A DNA stretch of 64,000 bases from the NCBI GenBank assembly GCA_033558025.1, contig JAUCEF010000011.1, positions 1,054,001 to 1,118,000 of the forward strand, written 5' to 3'. The position numbers and the translations under genes are program-made. Each line of letters begins with the position of its first letter. Within the stretch, counting starts at the first letter, position 1. The DNA is from Phytophthora sp. 'mugwort' (lineage: Eukaryota > Oomycota > Peronosporomycetes > Peronosporales > Peronosporaceae). The notes below the pieces were generated by a model that did no database searches, was not told where the DNA came from, and worked only from the letters and a program-made list of their open reading frames with translations. Below are positions 41,185 through 52,800 of this stretch, piece after piece.

Positions 41185-43647
41185 TCATGAAGAACTGCAA
41201 CAGTGTGTCGAGAAATCTCCATGCCCACATGGGAATGAATGTGGATGCTTTCCTTGGCGCTTCAACTTGGTTTTGCCCATGTGTGGTAGCTTGTAATCAT
41301 TAGCCCCGCCTACTTTCATCACACAGTCCATAACCTTCTGCAAGGTGAGGAATATGTTGTCTAGTATCTCTACTTTGAGTGCTGCGTACGACTTCCTTAC
41401 TGCCTGTACTAGTTGATCAATGTAGCAATCTTCTTGGAACCTTTTTTTTTGGTCATCCAGTGTGTTAATATCTTTCTCAATGTTGGCGATGAGAATCACA
41501 CCAGGAAAGGCTCCATAATATCGGTAGGAGCCTCGGCTTATAGCATATGTGTACTGTTCATTAATAAGCTCGCATGTGCTCGCTAACCGATTTTTCGACG
41601 ATAGACATTTCTGCGTCATAGCCACTGTGATGAACAACAGTCAATTTGTGCACCAGGCCGTTTAAAACCTGTTCTGTGCGAGATCGGTATATCATAATAG
41701 CTGCTACACATTCATCAAAGCCCATACTCTAGTTGAAGACGTCTTTGATTTGTTTCCATGGTGCCTCCGATCGGTTGTTCGTGTTATTCCCTAACGTGAC
41801 TGTTTTGTCTCGTATAGGAACACCAAAGTCTCTACAATTATCCCAATTGCGCAAGAAGTACTGTCGAAAGGATTAATTCGGTCTATTTCTGCTCCAACAG
41901 AACTGTTATTTCCCACATCTGAAACTCGAATGATTCCCATTCCCCACCTCAATCAAATGAGTCATATACTTTTGATGTCGCTTGTATTCCTGTTCACTCT
42001 TTGCGTAGACCAACAGACGTATGACGTCACGTAATTGATCCTTCCAGGTAGTAAAACGATAGGTGCCGCTAGCAATCTCTTCGCTGAGGTACTTAAGTAC
42101 ATGAAACTGGCACAAGAAGTATTCTTGCATTCGGAAGGAATGTCTGGAGCACCGACATCTCTGTAAGAACTTTATCAATAATCACACATTGAATTCGGGA
42201 CCAAGCAGGATTGTTAAGTTTGAACTTCTCGATTGCAGTCAGCAACGTTTCCGAGCGCGCGTTCTTAAGCTGTGCATGCTGCACAAATTGTCCTTCGCCG
42301 AAGATATCATGCTCCATGAAAGAAAATACCTTGTACTTGGATACATTTGTTCCATGCGTAGCATCTATCAAGACGACTTCAAAGAAACGTGAAAACGTAT
42401 ATCGCATCCAATTAGTCTGCATTGTTAGGCACGTTGCGACATTCTACTCGAAGCATCAAAGAAAACAAAGTATAGTAACAGGACCACAAACAGCAAACAA
42501 TGATAGCATACCTTGTTGTTAACAGTATCGGTAAAAATTCTGGCGGTGTTACCAGGCTGCTCGCTGAACTCCTTCATTCAGCGCTTCAATCTCTCCACTC
42601 TTGTCGTACTCGCAAAAGTTTTCAACTTCAACGTCCGGATCAAATTGTGAACGTCACGGCTCGTCGGTATGTAGTCGGAGCGTTCGAGGATATACTGGTG
42701 GATTGTTTTCGTCTTTGTCCCAAATTTTTACAAAATATCAACTGTCCCCACGACTCCAGGAGGGATCGCGAGTCTGTTTTGGGGATAGCTGGCGAACGTC
42801 TTCTTACTTAGTGTGGTTATGTTGTAACATCGTTTTCTTGGTAATACACACAATCCACTGTCGATTCTCCTCCCCCACGAGCTGAACGCATGCGTTAATC
42901 TGTAAGCATCATCACAAGTATTAGTGTCATGAAGGTTTTGTCTGTATGTGTTCCAGACCAAGGTAACCGAAAGCGACACCAGTTCCAGACTAAAAACCTA
43001 ACCTAGGCAGGGCATCCAATTCGACAGCTTCCCTGACGCTGTCGCTTGCCATTGCCCCTGGGCTTGTACGTCCCCGCGTGCTTGCACTCAAGTTGCTTGA
43101 ATAATGCTGAAAGGACTCTGGAACTAGTTTTGATGGGTTCTTATCTTTCTTGTTTCGTGCAACTATTAACTTGTTTGTCCTCGACCGGAAACTCCGCACA
43201 ACGACATACGAGTTAGCTATAGACGAGTTAGCAAGAGATGCAGCTAGAAAACTGCACCTGGAAGATCCTTGTCTGATACGCCTCCATGTACAAACGGAAT
43301 TCAAGCCAAGAGCTGAATTGACTCCTTTCCAGACCTGGCCCGATATCTCCCGGAGTTACTGCGCTCGGGGAAGCGGCAACTGGGCCACTACCATCCCTAG
43401 TTTGCGCGGGCGTTTGGGCTTGCTCCTCCCGAAGACCCGACGACAAGGTCTCTGACCCTCCGTACCACGAACCCCCATTAGCACTGTAGTTTTCATCGGT
43501 CTTGTCGGACCCTTCCTGTATGGCTTCGTCTTCGATACTCCCCAAAGTCCCCGGATTGTCACTACTACCCGTATCGCGCGCTGGACGCTTTCTCCCGCCT
43601 ACGCTTTCCATCCGAGCCGTCGTCCACGGATGCCGCTCCGTTTCCAC
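41185..43647 (-). pseudogene. FAR1/MULE-type transposase relic
   Basis: Read leftwards from 43,647, fragments in several frames give the layout of oomycete Mutator-like transposases. These are an acidic Ser/Gly N-terminus and SSWLEFRLYMEAYQTRIFQV; a FAR1-like zinc-binding area (PSKLVPESFQHYS near 43,100, with Cys/His positions partly lost); KTFASYPQNRLAIPPGVVG near 42,760; and the MULE catalytic region FFEVVLIDATHGTNVSKYKV. That is followed by FGEGQFVQHAQLKN, VIIDKVLTEMSVL and LCQFHVLKYLSEEIASGTYR to about 41,906. The tail (41,185-41,637) holds a helical C-terminus. The second catalytic Asp position reads DKV where DKD is usual. Several frameshifts show that it is inactive. Confidence 0.7.
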
Positions 43648-43824
43648 CGCTAGTGGTTGAGTGGTCCGTTTTGAAAGTGTTCCTGGCGACCAACGTACAT
43701 ATATGTATAGCGAATACGATATATGTTTGAAGGTCGGGTTGCTAGGGCTGGTTAGATAGAGCTAGGTTTGAATCACAATGTCTAGGTGGTTTCCAGTTTG
43801 GAGCAGCAGCCACTCTCTTAAAAC

Positions 43825-45810
43825 ATATATAGAAACCAATAGGATGGACTAAGAGCTTAACGAAGATAACGGATAATAACATGCGGGGTATTCAGGGCCC
43901 AACCCTAGGGATACGCGTCAGCGCCTTTTTGGGTAAGTCGCTGTTGATTAGACTATGCGCACAGGCGAGATGAACTGATTGAGAGACAGAAGCGGCCTCG
44001 CCCATGGGTTTTAAATCCAAGAAGCGTGTGCAGTTGTTCCTGGATGGCGGCGACCTATCGATAACAAGACTGTTCGTCGATCTGTGAGTGCGGTCTGCAA
44101 AGCGGGTGCAAGCGTTACCAGAGTCGGCATTCCTTACGCGCTGACGTCCCATCAAGGTATGGATCCACGCCGTCGTCCATCTCTTGGTGGAGGGCTGGGT
44201 TCAAGTAGAGAGAAAAGACGGGTGGTCAGTGGTCAAGGGAAGAATCGTGCTGTGCTACATGACGGCTTCTATGCAGACTTGTCTCGGTACCCCAAAAGCC
44301 GTTACATCGCCGTAAGTGGACTCGGCGATCCTCGGATTCGCCAAACAAACCCGCCAGCGAGTGAATGTTGCAGGATGTACTGCGGGAAGATTAACGAATT
44401 TACCCGTACTGACTACTCTACGGAACCGACTTCAACTGCGAAAAATGGGGAAGGCGAGGCGGGTGTGGAGTGGAGAGCTACGACTATGTGAACGGTTTGA
44501 GTGTTGCGCTACAACTTCTTCATCTGTATATATTCCTGCGATGGGTCTTAGAACCTCGCGGGGTGATCGCGACAACTTAACAGTCGCCGCCGGGATCAAG
44601 TGGGGGCTAAGAAGAGCGTATAGTGTCTGATTCAGATGTCCAATACCGTTGAAGCAACGGACAGCGAGTAGTGAGTGGTCACCACGACACCAGTGCCACC
44701 CTGCCTACGATCATGCGGTAAGGTCACGCGGACTCCTGATGTCCGAGTCTGCCGCGTATCTATGATGTGCACGGCGTGAAGAGCATATTCTAGCATGTGT
44801 CATGCATCTAAAATCTATTGCGTGCACTTGGAGATGCTAGTGCGCGCTCTACTAAATAAAGTAATGCGCGAGGTTTTTCATAGCCAGTGCATAGCCTAAT
44901 CACTGAGAATTGTGTGACGTTTCGCTGAAGATGTTGTAAGCTTGACCGGAAGTTCAATACAGGCTTGTCGGTGTCAACAAGAATATTAAATAGAAAGGTT
45001 CCCCTCACTAGGAGGGATCCAGAAATTTGGTTGAAGCCGCATTTTTAGAGTCAATCCCACGGTAATCTTTAGTAAAAGGCGAAAGATTAATACGAATGAA
45101 ATTAACTCTGCGGAATGATTTGGAAGCTAAATTTTTTTTACACTTTATACTGCAATGGTGGCCGTACGCACATATGGCAATTAAAGACAATATTTAAGAG
45201 TCTGAAACAATGCCTGGCAACATTGTAAGGAAGAGTTATCGGTGTGTATGAGGGGTGAGAAACGAAGCCAATACCAGATTAGAACCCACTTCCGTTGCCC
45301 CCCCCCCCCAAGTCGGCCGCATGCTCACGTAACCTCAGCAAGTGGAAGAATTACTTTCGAGCATTCCCCCCCCCCAAAATCTCATTTTTGTAATTTGTGT
45401 TGCCTTGAATTACCTGGTGATACTTCAAACTATATTACACTCTCGTCTTGACAGCAAGTACAGCACACTGTACGGGGTGTGGGTGGCATCGGAACTATTA
45501 CGCGGTCGTTAAAACCAACAAGATACGGCAGCAGACTCGGCATTTTTTAGAAGCATTTGCTAAGCTCGACATGGCCAACAATGTATTGTATAGACGTTTG
45601 GGGGATGATATGCGCCCACTACATCGTCAACGCCTCCGTGCAATCTAAACCCACCAAATTTCGTAAACGACTTGGAGGTGGAGCAGTCGCTGATGAACAC
45701 GTCAACTGCGCCGACATTCATCGTGTTGAGGAGGAGAAACTGGTGGAGTCCCTGATACCGCTTACCAAGTTGAGGCGCGTGCTACCATTAACTGAAGTCG
45801 TCTGACACGA
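43825..45810 (+). repeat. Left arm of long inverted repeat
   Basis: The arm matches the reverse complement of the right arm over about 1,980 bases with a constant coordinate sum of 95,584. Every open frame in one arm has an identical partner in the other, and the C10-C12 homopolymers are conserved. The only differences I saw are a TA-repeat length change at the outer edge and a small patch near 45,780-45,790. The inner boundary is at TCTGACACGATT. The frames inside (for example 44,084-44,491 and 45,448-45,805) were not recognised. Confidence 0.9.
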
Positions 45811-47337
45811 TTGCTGATATAAGCCAGATTTCGGGATCAGTGCCATGTGAAGAGTGGGGATGAAAGCATCTGTAACGAGAGAAAGCCAAAAGTATATGGA
45901 GGACACATTTACTTCAGCCAGTGCGCTAGCAGCCATAGCATCTGTTCCAGGTAGAGGTCCGCATTCTGAGACCGTTAATAACCGCCCAAAAAGCACAACC
46001 GAGTTTTGGCGCTAATGCGATCCGCTCGCTAAAACCTTTTGTAGACGATCAAACGGTGTATTGAAAGCGACCAATAGTTTGTCGGATGTGCTCGTCGGCT
46101 AGATAACCTGGGGTATGACAACACGAAAAAGTGTCCGCATTTACAGAGCGGGCAAGCTCATTTAATGCCATACACGACCCGAAGTATTTTTTCGCAGTTC
46201 GACCCAGCGCTATCGTGCATGAGGCCGTCCGCATCGTCGTTGAACGAGCGGCCTGCAGCGCCTTACATAGCGGTAGGTCTAGCTCAGTCTTCATTCAGAT
46301 CCGCGCCGGTAAACTCTTTCCAATCCGAGATCGCGGAGATCCGACCCGTTGGATCAGCGAAGCGGCACCACACAAGATCGTGGCCGTAGCAATCGCGACA
46401 CGCTCCGTACTTGTAATATTCAAGTCATCTGGGTCGTATACACCGCGAGATGCGTATACAGCGGGAACTATCGTGAGGCACAACAAGTTGCTCCTCACAA
46501 TAGTTCTCTGTCGTGTACGCGTCTCCCTTGATTATCATATAGCGCTTTCTAAGCGGACGCAGAGCTTGGGGGGGGGGGGGGGCGTCAGCTTCATGGGTTT
46601 CATTGATACATTGGTGTCGCTGCCCACGTTATTTTCCTTTTTGATCTCCGGATAAATCGCCTCGAATCCACCACCCGGCACTATTCCTTCTCCCGGGCCT
46701 CGACATGATAATCAGACTAACGAATGACGTCTGTCAGGGTATTAAGCGCAACGAGGTCAACGTTTCGTCGGACACTCAACGCAAGAAAATGGAGTCGGTT
46801 GCACATGACAGCAACGACTACAAGCTTAACCTTCTGACCACCCTAACACCACCCATCTACTGCCGCGTGTGCCGAACTTGGTCGGCAGAACGACGTTATC
46901 CAGGCGACGCAGTATCTGCTACTTTGAATCGGACGCACCACTCGCGAGCGGAGCCTTGCGGATGCCCTTATCTTCAGTAAGGGCTTCCAGACCAATTTGC
47001 TTTCTAGCGTGTGTCGCTTGTTGGGGCGCTCATTCGTGTTCACGAGCTTATATTTTTACTCCAGTGTGCCACATGATTTTCAACGCTTGAACATGCTCCT
47101 GGGTCAAGAGGCCCTTCGTGGCAACAAGGGAGGCAGCCCACAACATGATGGACACGCTGCTCAATGGGCGCGAAAAGAGCGCTGTCGAGCGTAAGGTAAG
47201 TCGAATCGTGGAAAGTGTGTTCCATGAGAACGTAATAGCTGTTTAACTGCTTCACAATCACTATTGCGCTGTGATTATGTCCATAATGACCATTTTTGGA
47301 ATTCTCCTAAAAGCCCTTTTCGACGGAATGGTCATTC
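45811..47337. other. Unidentified spacer between the inverted arms
   Basis: Frames on both strands (+ 46,131-46,655; - 46,049-46,294; + 46,705-46,980) overlap without a recognisable motif. A G15 tract occurs at 46,568-46,582. A short protein-like piece near 47,100-47,240 (AAHNMMDTLLNGREKSAVER) has no partner. No gene is supported. Confidence 0.4.
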
Positions 47338-47477
47338 TTGCTCTCAAGGTTTTCTAGGCAAAAAAAATCGTTCTTGAACTCGTCAGGGTTTTGCGCGGGT
47401 GCAGCGCGCATGGGTTCGATACTCAAAGCAAACGAGCGTAGGCGAAACGAGCGGCAAGGAAAGGAAAAAATCCCTTC

Positions 47478-48193
47478 ATGGTGCGCGAGAAGCAGAACGC
47501 GGGCTGGTCAACCGGAATGGAAAGTTACCTTCTTGAGAGCGTTCTCGCTGCGAAGAGCGATTCGTCGATTCACACACACGTGGAAAGACGTGCAAAAGAA
47601 CTTCGAGAAGTCGAGTTCACAAGGCAAAGCAAGTCCATCGCCGACGTATTTATAGCTTCGATGGCGATAATCCTTCTTTGCTCGAGTAGGCGTTGCAAAG
47701 CGAAGTACAGGCGGGTGATGGCAATTTATACCAAATATCGGCGTCATTGGTGTTGGCTTCAAAGACAGCAAATCAAAGCTTAAAGCCAAGCAATAGAACG
47801 ATTAGCTCACTGCGACAACCGACAAGACGTTGAAAGAGCAACATACGGAAGATGCGCAAGAGGGAGTCGAGCACGCGGACGTTTGCGGGTTTCTCAAGAG
47901 CGATTCCAGCCCAAAAGGATTGATTGGTTTCGATTGGGCCGTATCTGAAGCGCAGGAGCACTTAATATAACTCGGACAAGGACTCCGACGAAGTGGCGAT
48001 CAAGAAAGAAGAAGAGGAGCGGTGTAAGAAGACCAGGAAGATAACGAACAGCGCTGACGCGGTCGAAAGCGATGACACAACGAAGGCCAAGCGAAAAAGC
48101 AAAAACAAAAAAACGCCTCACAGGATCTGCGTAAAGCGCGAGGGCAACGCCGTCGCAACGTCCGTCACAAGCACGCAGCCACCAGTAACTTAA
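47478..48193 (+). pseudogene. Myb/SANT-like accessory ORF relic of a Harbinger-type element
   Basis: The frame around 47,478-47,783 (QNAGWSTGMESYLLESVLAA, then KAKYRRVMAIYTKYRRHW) has the Trp-anchored helices of the Myb/SANT-like protein that accompanies PIF/Harbinger transposases. A later frame at 47,993-48,193 is Lys/Arg-rich (KKEEEERCKKTRKIT) and fits a nuclear-localising tail. Stops separate the two. It faces the transposase relic at 48,647-49,664, the usual two-gene layout of such elements. The assignment is inferred from pattern and context. Confidence 0.4.
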
Positions 48194-48646
48194 AGGAAGT
48201 GACAACGCAGGCGATTATTTCCCTCAGACCAGCGAGACCTATTTTGTGTCCAGGATGAAGCACATGAGACGTGGAATCGTTTTCGTTGATATATGGAGTA
48301 TTCTATGTCTTGCTTGTCCATCCTTGGGAAGTTCGCTGGATTGTTTTGTGGTAGGAATCAGAGTTGTTCTCGCTGTCGAATAGCTCTTTTGCAACCAACC
48401 ACATCTGACGGTCAAATGTAGTAGTGAAGGGCGGTAGCGTTTGGAAAATCGAAAGGGTGGGCGACTTCTTACGGCTCAAGCCGTCTCTGTCCTTAATTGC
48501 TGCCTTCTTCTTCTTCGTCGTCTTCCAGATCTTCAGCGAGATCGTTTAATATTGCGTGTGCGAATGCATTGTGAACGCAGCATGCCGCAAAAATAGCCAC
48601 CTTGATGTCTCCAACTAAAACTCTCGTTTCTGTGAAGCAACTTGAA

Positions 48647-49664
48647 TCAGCGTTTTAATACACTGATGATTCGCTCAACCACGTTGCGGGCAGTGAAATT
48701 TCGTAAATTGTAGAGCTCTCGTTCATTTCGCGGTCTTCGATCGCGCTCAGCGTCCCTTTCACGGGGGTGTATCTGACGCCTCTGTATGGTGTCAAAATCT
48801 GCAGCGTGAAGGCGTACCCGGCGCCAGCTAGAACATAGCAGTCTTGCAGAATTTCCCACTCGTTCCGCTAAGCGAAACAAAGAGCGTATCGTGGGCGCTT
48901 CCTTCTGTGTCCGCGTGAACGAGACACGTTAAGGTTCCACCCACGGAATACGAGCATGTTGGGTGTAATGGTGGTCTTGTGGTTACGAATTTCATTTGCT
49001 TGTGTGGTAACGACTGTGATATCCGCATGGGTTCATTCAATAGCGCCAAGCGCTTGGCCAAAATGCTGGAGCTTCTCATCAAAATCTCGTGGTAGGTGTT
49101 ATAGGGCTCTGGAAACGCGGCTATATCGTTCACATGGTATTCTTTGCAAGTTGAGAAGGCAAGCTGGAACTTGTCGCTTGTTAGCGAACAACACTTCCTG
49201 CCCCGAGCCAAATGGGTGCAACAGCGAGCAACGTATTCTTACTTCGTGTAGCATCGTCAACGTAGAGGTAGCAAAGTACGACTAGTTGATCAAAGAGCTC
49301 CAAATCCATTTGGAAGTTCTCCCTGGACAGATGGGGATGAGCGTTCGAGCGTATTTGAGGAGAAAATCGGGTTTGTTCGGTCAATCCCGGGGGGGGGGGG
49401 GGAAGCATGACACTCGCTGCGGCACGAGCGTCTGTCACCTCGTGCGCGTCTTCTCCTTGCTCTGAATCATGGCATTTAGTCGTTTGTGTGGAGCCAAAAC
49501 ATATGCCGCACGTGTGATGATTTCTTTTCTTTCGTCGTCCATCTTTCCTCTACAAAGGTTCCATTTTTGAAGTTGTCCAGCACGCACATGCCCACAGGAG
49601 TGCCATATGTCACTACCCAATCTTGGAATAACCATTCCTTCTTCGAAACAAATTCGCGATGCAC
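48647..49664 (-). pseudogene. Second PIF/Harbinger-type transposase relic
   Basis: Read leftwards, the N-terminal helical part is scattered in frames from 49,664 (EEKKSSHVRHMFWL and neighbours). The catalytic core is visible in pieces: a decayed GAIDGTH-like stretch near 49,040, TITPNMLVFRGWNLNV in another frame, HADTEGSAHDTLFV with the second catalytic Asp near 48,890, YVLAGAGYAFTLQILTPYRG near 48,810, and after a frameshift the C-terminal block ELYNLRNFTARNVVERIISV ending at 48,647. The block order is exact for this family. Several frameshifts mean it is inactive. It lies wholly between the inverted arms and is unlike the Harbinger relic at 36,798-37,715. Confidence 0.65.
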
Positions 49665-49771
49665 ATTAATTTTTGTCGATGGCGCCTTAGAGTGGTATTT
49701 TACGAAAATAACTATTCAAGTCAAACACGACGTTACTTTCCAGACACACGTTCCGGCCAGTTAGGGGAATA

Positions 49772-51759
49772 ATCGTGTCAGACGACTTCAGTTAGTGATA
49801 GCGACGCGCCTCAACTTGGTAAGCGGTATCAGGGACTCCACCAGTTTCTCCTCCTCAACACGATGAATGTCGGCGCAGTTGACGTGTTCATCAGCGACTG
49901 CTCCACCTCCAAGTCGTTTACGAAATTTGGTGGGTTTAGATTGCACGGAGGCGTTGACGATGTAGTGGGCGCATATCATCCCCCAAACGTCTATACAATA
50001 CATTGTTGGCCATGTCGAGCTTAGCAAATGCTTCTAAAAAATGCCGAGTCTGCTGCCGTATCTTGTTGGTTTTAACGACCGCGTAATAGTTCCGATGCCA
50101 CCCACACCCCGTACAGTGTGCTGTACTTGCTGTCAAGACGAGAGTGTAATATAGTTTGAAGTATCACCAGGTAATTCAAGGCAACACAAATTACAAAAAT
50201 GAGATTTTGGGGGGGGGGAATGCTCGAAAGTAATTCTTCCACTTGCTGAGGTTACGTGAGCATGCGGCCGACTTGGGGGGGGGGGGCAACGGAAGTGGGT
50301 TCTAATCTGGTATTGGCTTCGTTTCTCACCCCTCATACACACCGATAACTCTTCCTTACAATGTTGCCAGGCATTGTTTCAGACTCTTAAATATTGTCTT
50401 TAATTGCCATATGTGCGTACGGCCACCATTGCAGTATAAAGTGTAAAAAAAATTTAGCTTCCAAATCATTCCGCAGAGTTAATTTCATTCGTATTAATCT
50501 TTCGCCTTTTACTAAAGATTACCGTGGGATTGACTCTAAAAATGCGGCTTCAACCAAATTTCTGGATCCCTCCTAGTGAGGGGAACCTTTCTATTTAATA
50601 TTCTTGTTGACACCGACAAGCCTGTATTGAACTTCCGGTCAAGCTTACAACATCTTCAGCGAAACGTCACACAATTCTCAGTGATTAGGCTATGCACTGG
50701 CTATGAAAAACCTCGCGCATTACTTTATTTAGTAGAGCGCGCACTAGCATCTCCAAGTGCACGCAATAGATTTTAGATGCATGACACATGCTAGAATATG
50801 CTCTTCACGCCGTGCACATCATAGATACGCGGCAGACTCGGACATCAGGAGTCCGCGTGACCTTACCGCATGATCGTAGGCAGGGTGGCACTGGTGTCGT
50901 GGTGACCACTCACTACTCGCTGTCCGTTGCTTCAACGGTATTGGACATCTGAATCAGACACTATACGCTCTTCTTAGCCCCCACTTGATCCCGGCGGCGA
51001 CTGTTAAGTTGTCGCGATCACCCCGCGAGGTTCTAAGACCCATCGCAGGAATATATACAGATGAAGAAGTTGTAGCGCAACACTCAAACCGTTCACATAG
51101 TCGTAGCTCTCCACTCCACACCCGCCTCGCCTTCCCCATTTTTCGCAGTTGAAGTCGGTTCCGTAGAGTAGTCAGTACGGGTAAATTCGTTAATCTTCCC
51201 GCAGTACATCCTGCAACATTCACTCGCTGGCGGGTTTGTTTGGCGAATCCGAGGATCGCCGAGTCCACTTACGGCGATGTAACGGCTTTTGGGGTACCGA
51301 GACAAGTCTGCATAGAAGCCGTCATGTAGCACAGCACGATTCTTCCCTTGACCACTGACCACCCGTCTTTTCTCTCTACTTGAACCCAGCCCTCCACCAA
51401 GAGATGGACGACGGCGTGGATCCATACCTTGATGGGACGTCAGCGCGTAAGGAATGCCGACTCTGGTAACGCTTGCACCCGCTTTGCAGACCGCACTCAC
51501 AGATCGACGAACAGTCTTGTTATCGATAGGTCGCCGCCATCCAGGAACAACTGCACACGCTTCTTGGATTTAAAACCCATGGGCGAGGCCGCTTCTGTCT
51601 CTCAATCAGTTCATCTCGCCTGTGCGCATAGTCTAATCAACAGCGACTTACCCAAAAAGGCGCTGACGCGTATCCCTAGGGTTGGGCCCTGAATACCCCG
51701 CATGTTATTATCCGTTATCTTCGTTAAGCTCTTAGTCCATCCTATTGGTTTCTATATAT
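49772..51759 (-). repeat. Right arm of long inverted repeat
   Basis: Reverse-complement partner of the left arm. The near-identity over almost 2 kb, including homopolymers that mutate quickly, implies a very recent duplication, gene conversion between the arms, or an assembly artefact. Its inner boundary, after AATCGTGTCAGACGACTTC, lies about 100 bases upstream of the Harbinger relic; its outer end is followed by TGCTTTAATGG. Confidence 0.9.
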
Positions 51760-51764
51760 ATGCT

Positions 51765-52800
51765 TTAATGGCAATGGGCTGTTACGGCCTCCCCTCTACT
51801 AACGCTTAGTCAAATCACTCGCCCGGTTCAGCTTCGGCGACCGCGCGACCTTCAATAGGCGACTGTTCATATCTGGACTTAACCGAAACGGATCCGGACT
51901 TAGCCGATAAGGGCCCGGGCTCTTTTGCCGCATTTTCTAGGTTGGTGGCTTGTGAAACCTTGTCCTGGTCTCCCAAACACCTTGATTCCCCTCGTCAGTC
52001 GCTTGCCTCATAAGCAGAAGTAATCAGATCCTGAAATGATCGGAGGGGCTATGGAGACGGGGATGCAGGATATTCACCATTCAAACCGCATATTTTTTTG
52101 AATGTGTATAGCTTCGTTGAAGGGTTAATCGAGTTTTACAATTGCATTATTTTTCGCGCGGAGGTGGTAGTACTTCAGTTTGTCAGTACTTTGTCATTTT
52201 GGGGGGGGCAATATAAGGCCGACACTTTCTCTCAGCACATTTGCCCGTAATTGCAGCGTCCAATGTTGACAACTTTTGTTTAGGCGGCAGCCAGGAGCAC
52301 AAGTACCGGATAATATGCATTTCGTGCAACCATAGTAAAAATAGAGTATACGTGACATAAAAAGTCGAATTTTTGGTAAAAAATGATGAAGAGAGGCCTG
52401 AGTATTATACTCTTGTTGTTCGCTGACACACGCTAATTACCGGTTAAATGCGTACAATAAGAAATTGTTGGTATTCCCAGCTACGTCGCAGACAATCTAG
52501 TACGACAGAGGCAACATATCTAAACAGCGCCGCTCAACTCGCAAAATTAAGTGACCGTTTGTCCAAAAAACGTGGGTGGTCATGTGCCATGGTATGGTAA
52601 CTCCGCTGGGCCGAGCTGAAGATAAGTGCATGTTTGGTCTGTGAGTTTTTATCACGCGCTTCCCCTTTCAGAGACTGGAAGAGGCAATGGAAGATGAGAT
52701 GAACCGTGTCAAATTGATAGCCCAGAGAGAGAGAGCTTGAACGTCTTTGTGTGTATCTGCATCTACCATTTCAATCAGGCAGGAAAGTTTTGCTAAAAGC
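51765..52800. other. Flank between inverted repeat and the HMGS-KS gene
   Basis: About 1 kb with no supported gene. A G8 tract lies at 52,201-52,208. The final 130 bases are the 3' side of the HMGS-KS gene; an ORF overlapping it in another frame (- 52,668-52,982) is a shadow. Confidence 0.45.

Larger units (their letters stand above)
43822..51764. mobile_element. Candidate element with 2-kb inverted arms flanked by TTAA
   Basis: Two arms of about 2 kb in opposite orientation bound 4 kb of unrelated sequence. At the outer ends the arms begin A-A/G-CATATATA(TA)GAAACC, and TTAA stands directly outside on both sides (43,818-43,821 and 51,765-51,768), as expected for a TTAA target-site duplication. 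Outside that, similarity stops. The terminus does not have the CCC start of classical piggyBac. The arms carry no transposase I recognise; a Harbinger-type relic lies between them. It may be a composite or non-autonomous element, or a palindromic duplication whose TTAA ends are chance. Confidence 0.45.

Noticed and set aside
43822..51764. Classical piggyBac element
   Set aside because: TTAA is present, but the ends lack CCC and no piggyBac transposase was recognised inside, so only a neutral description was kept.
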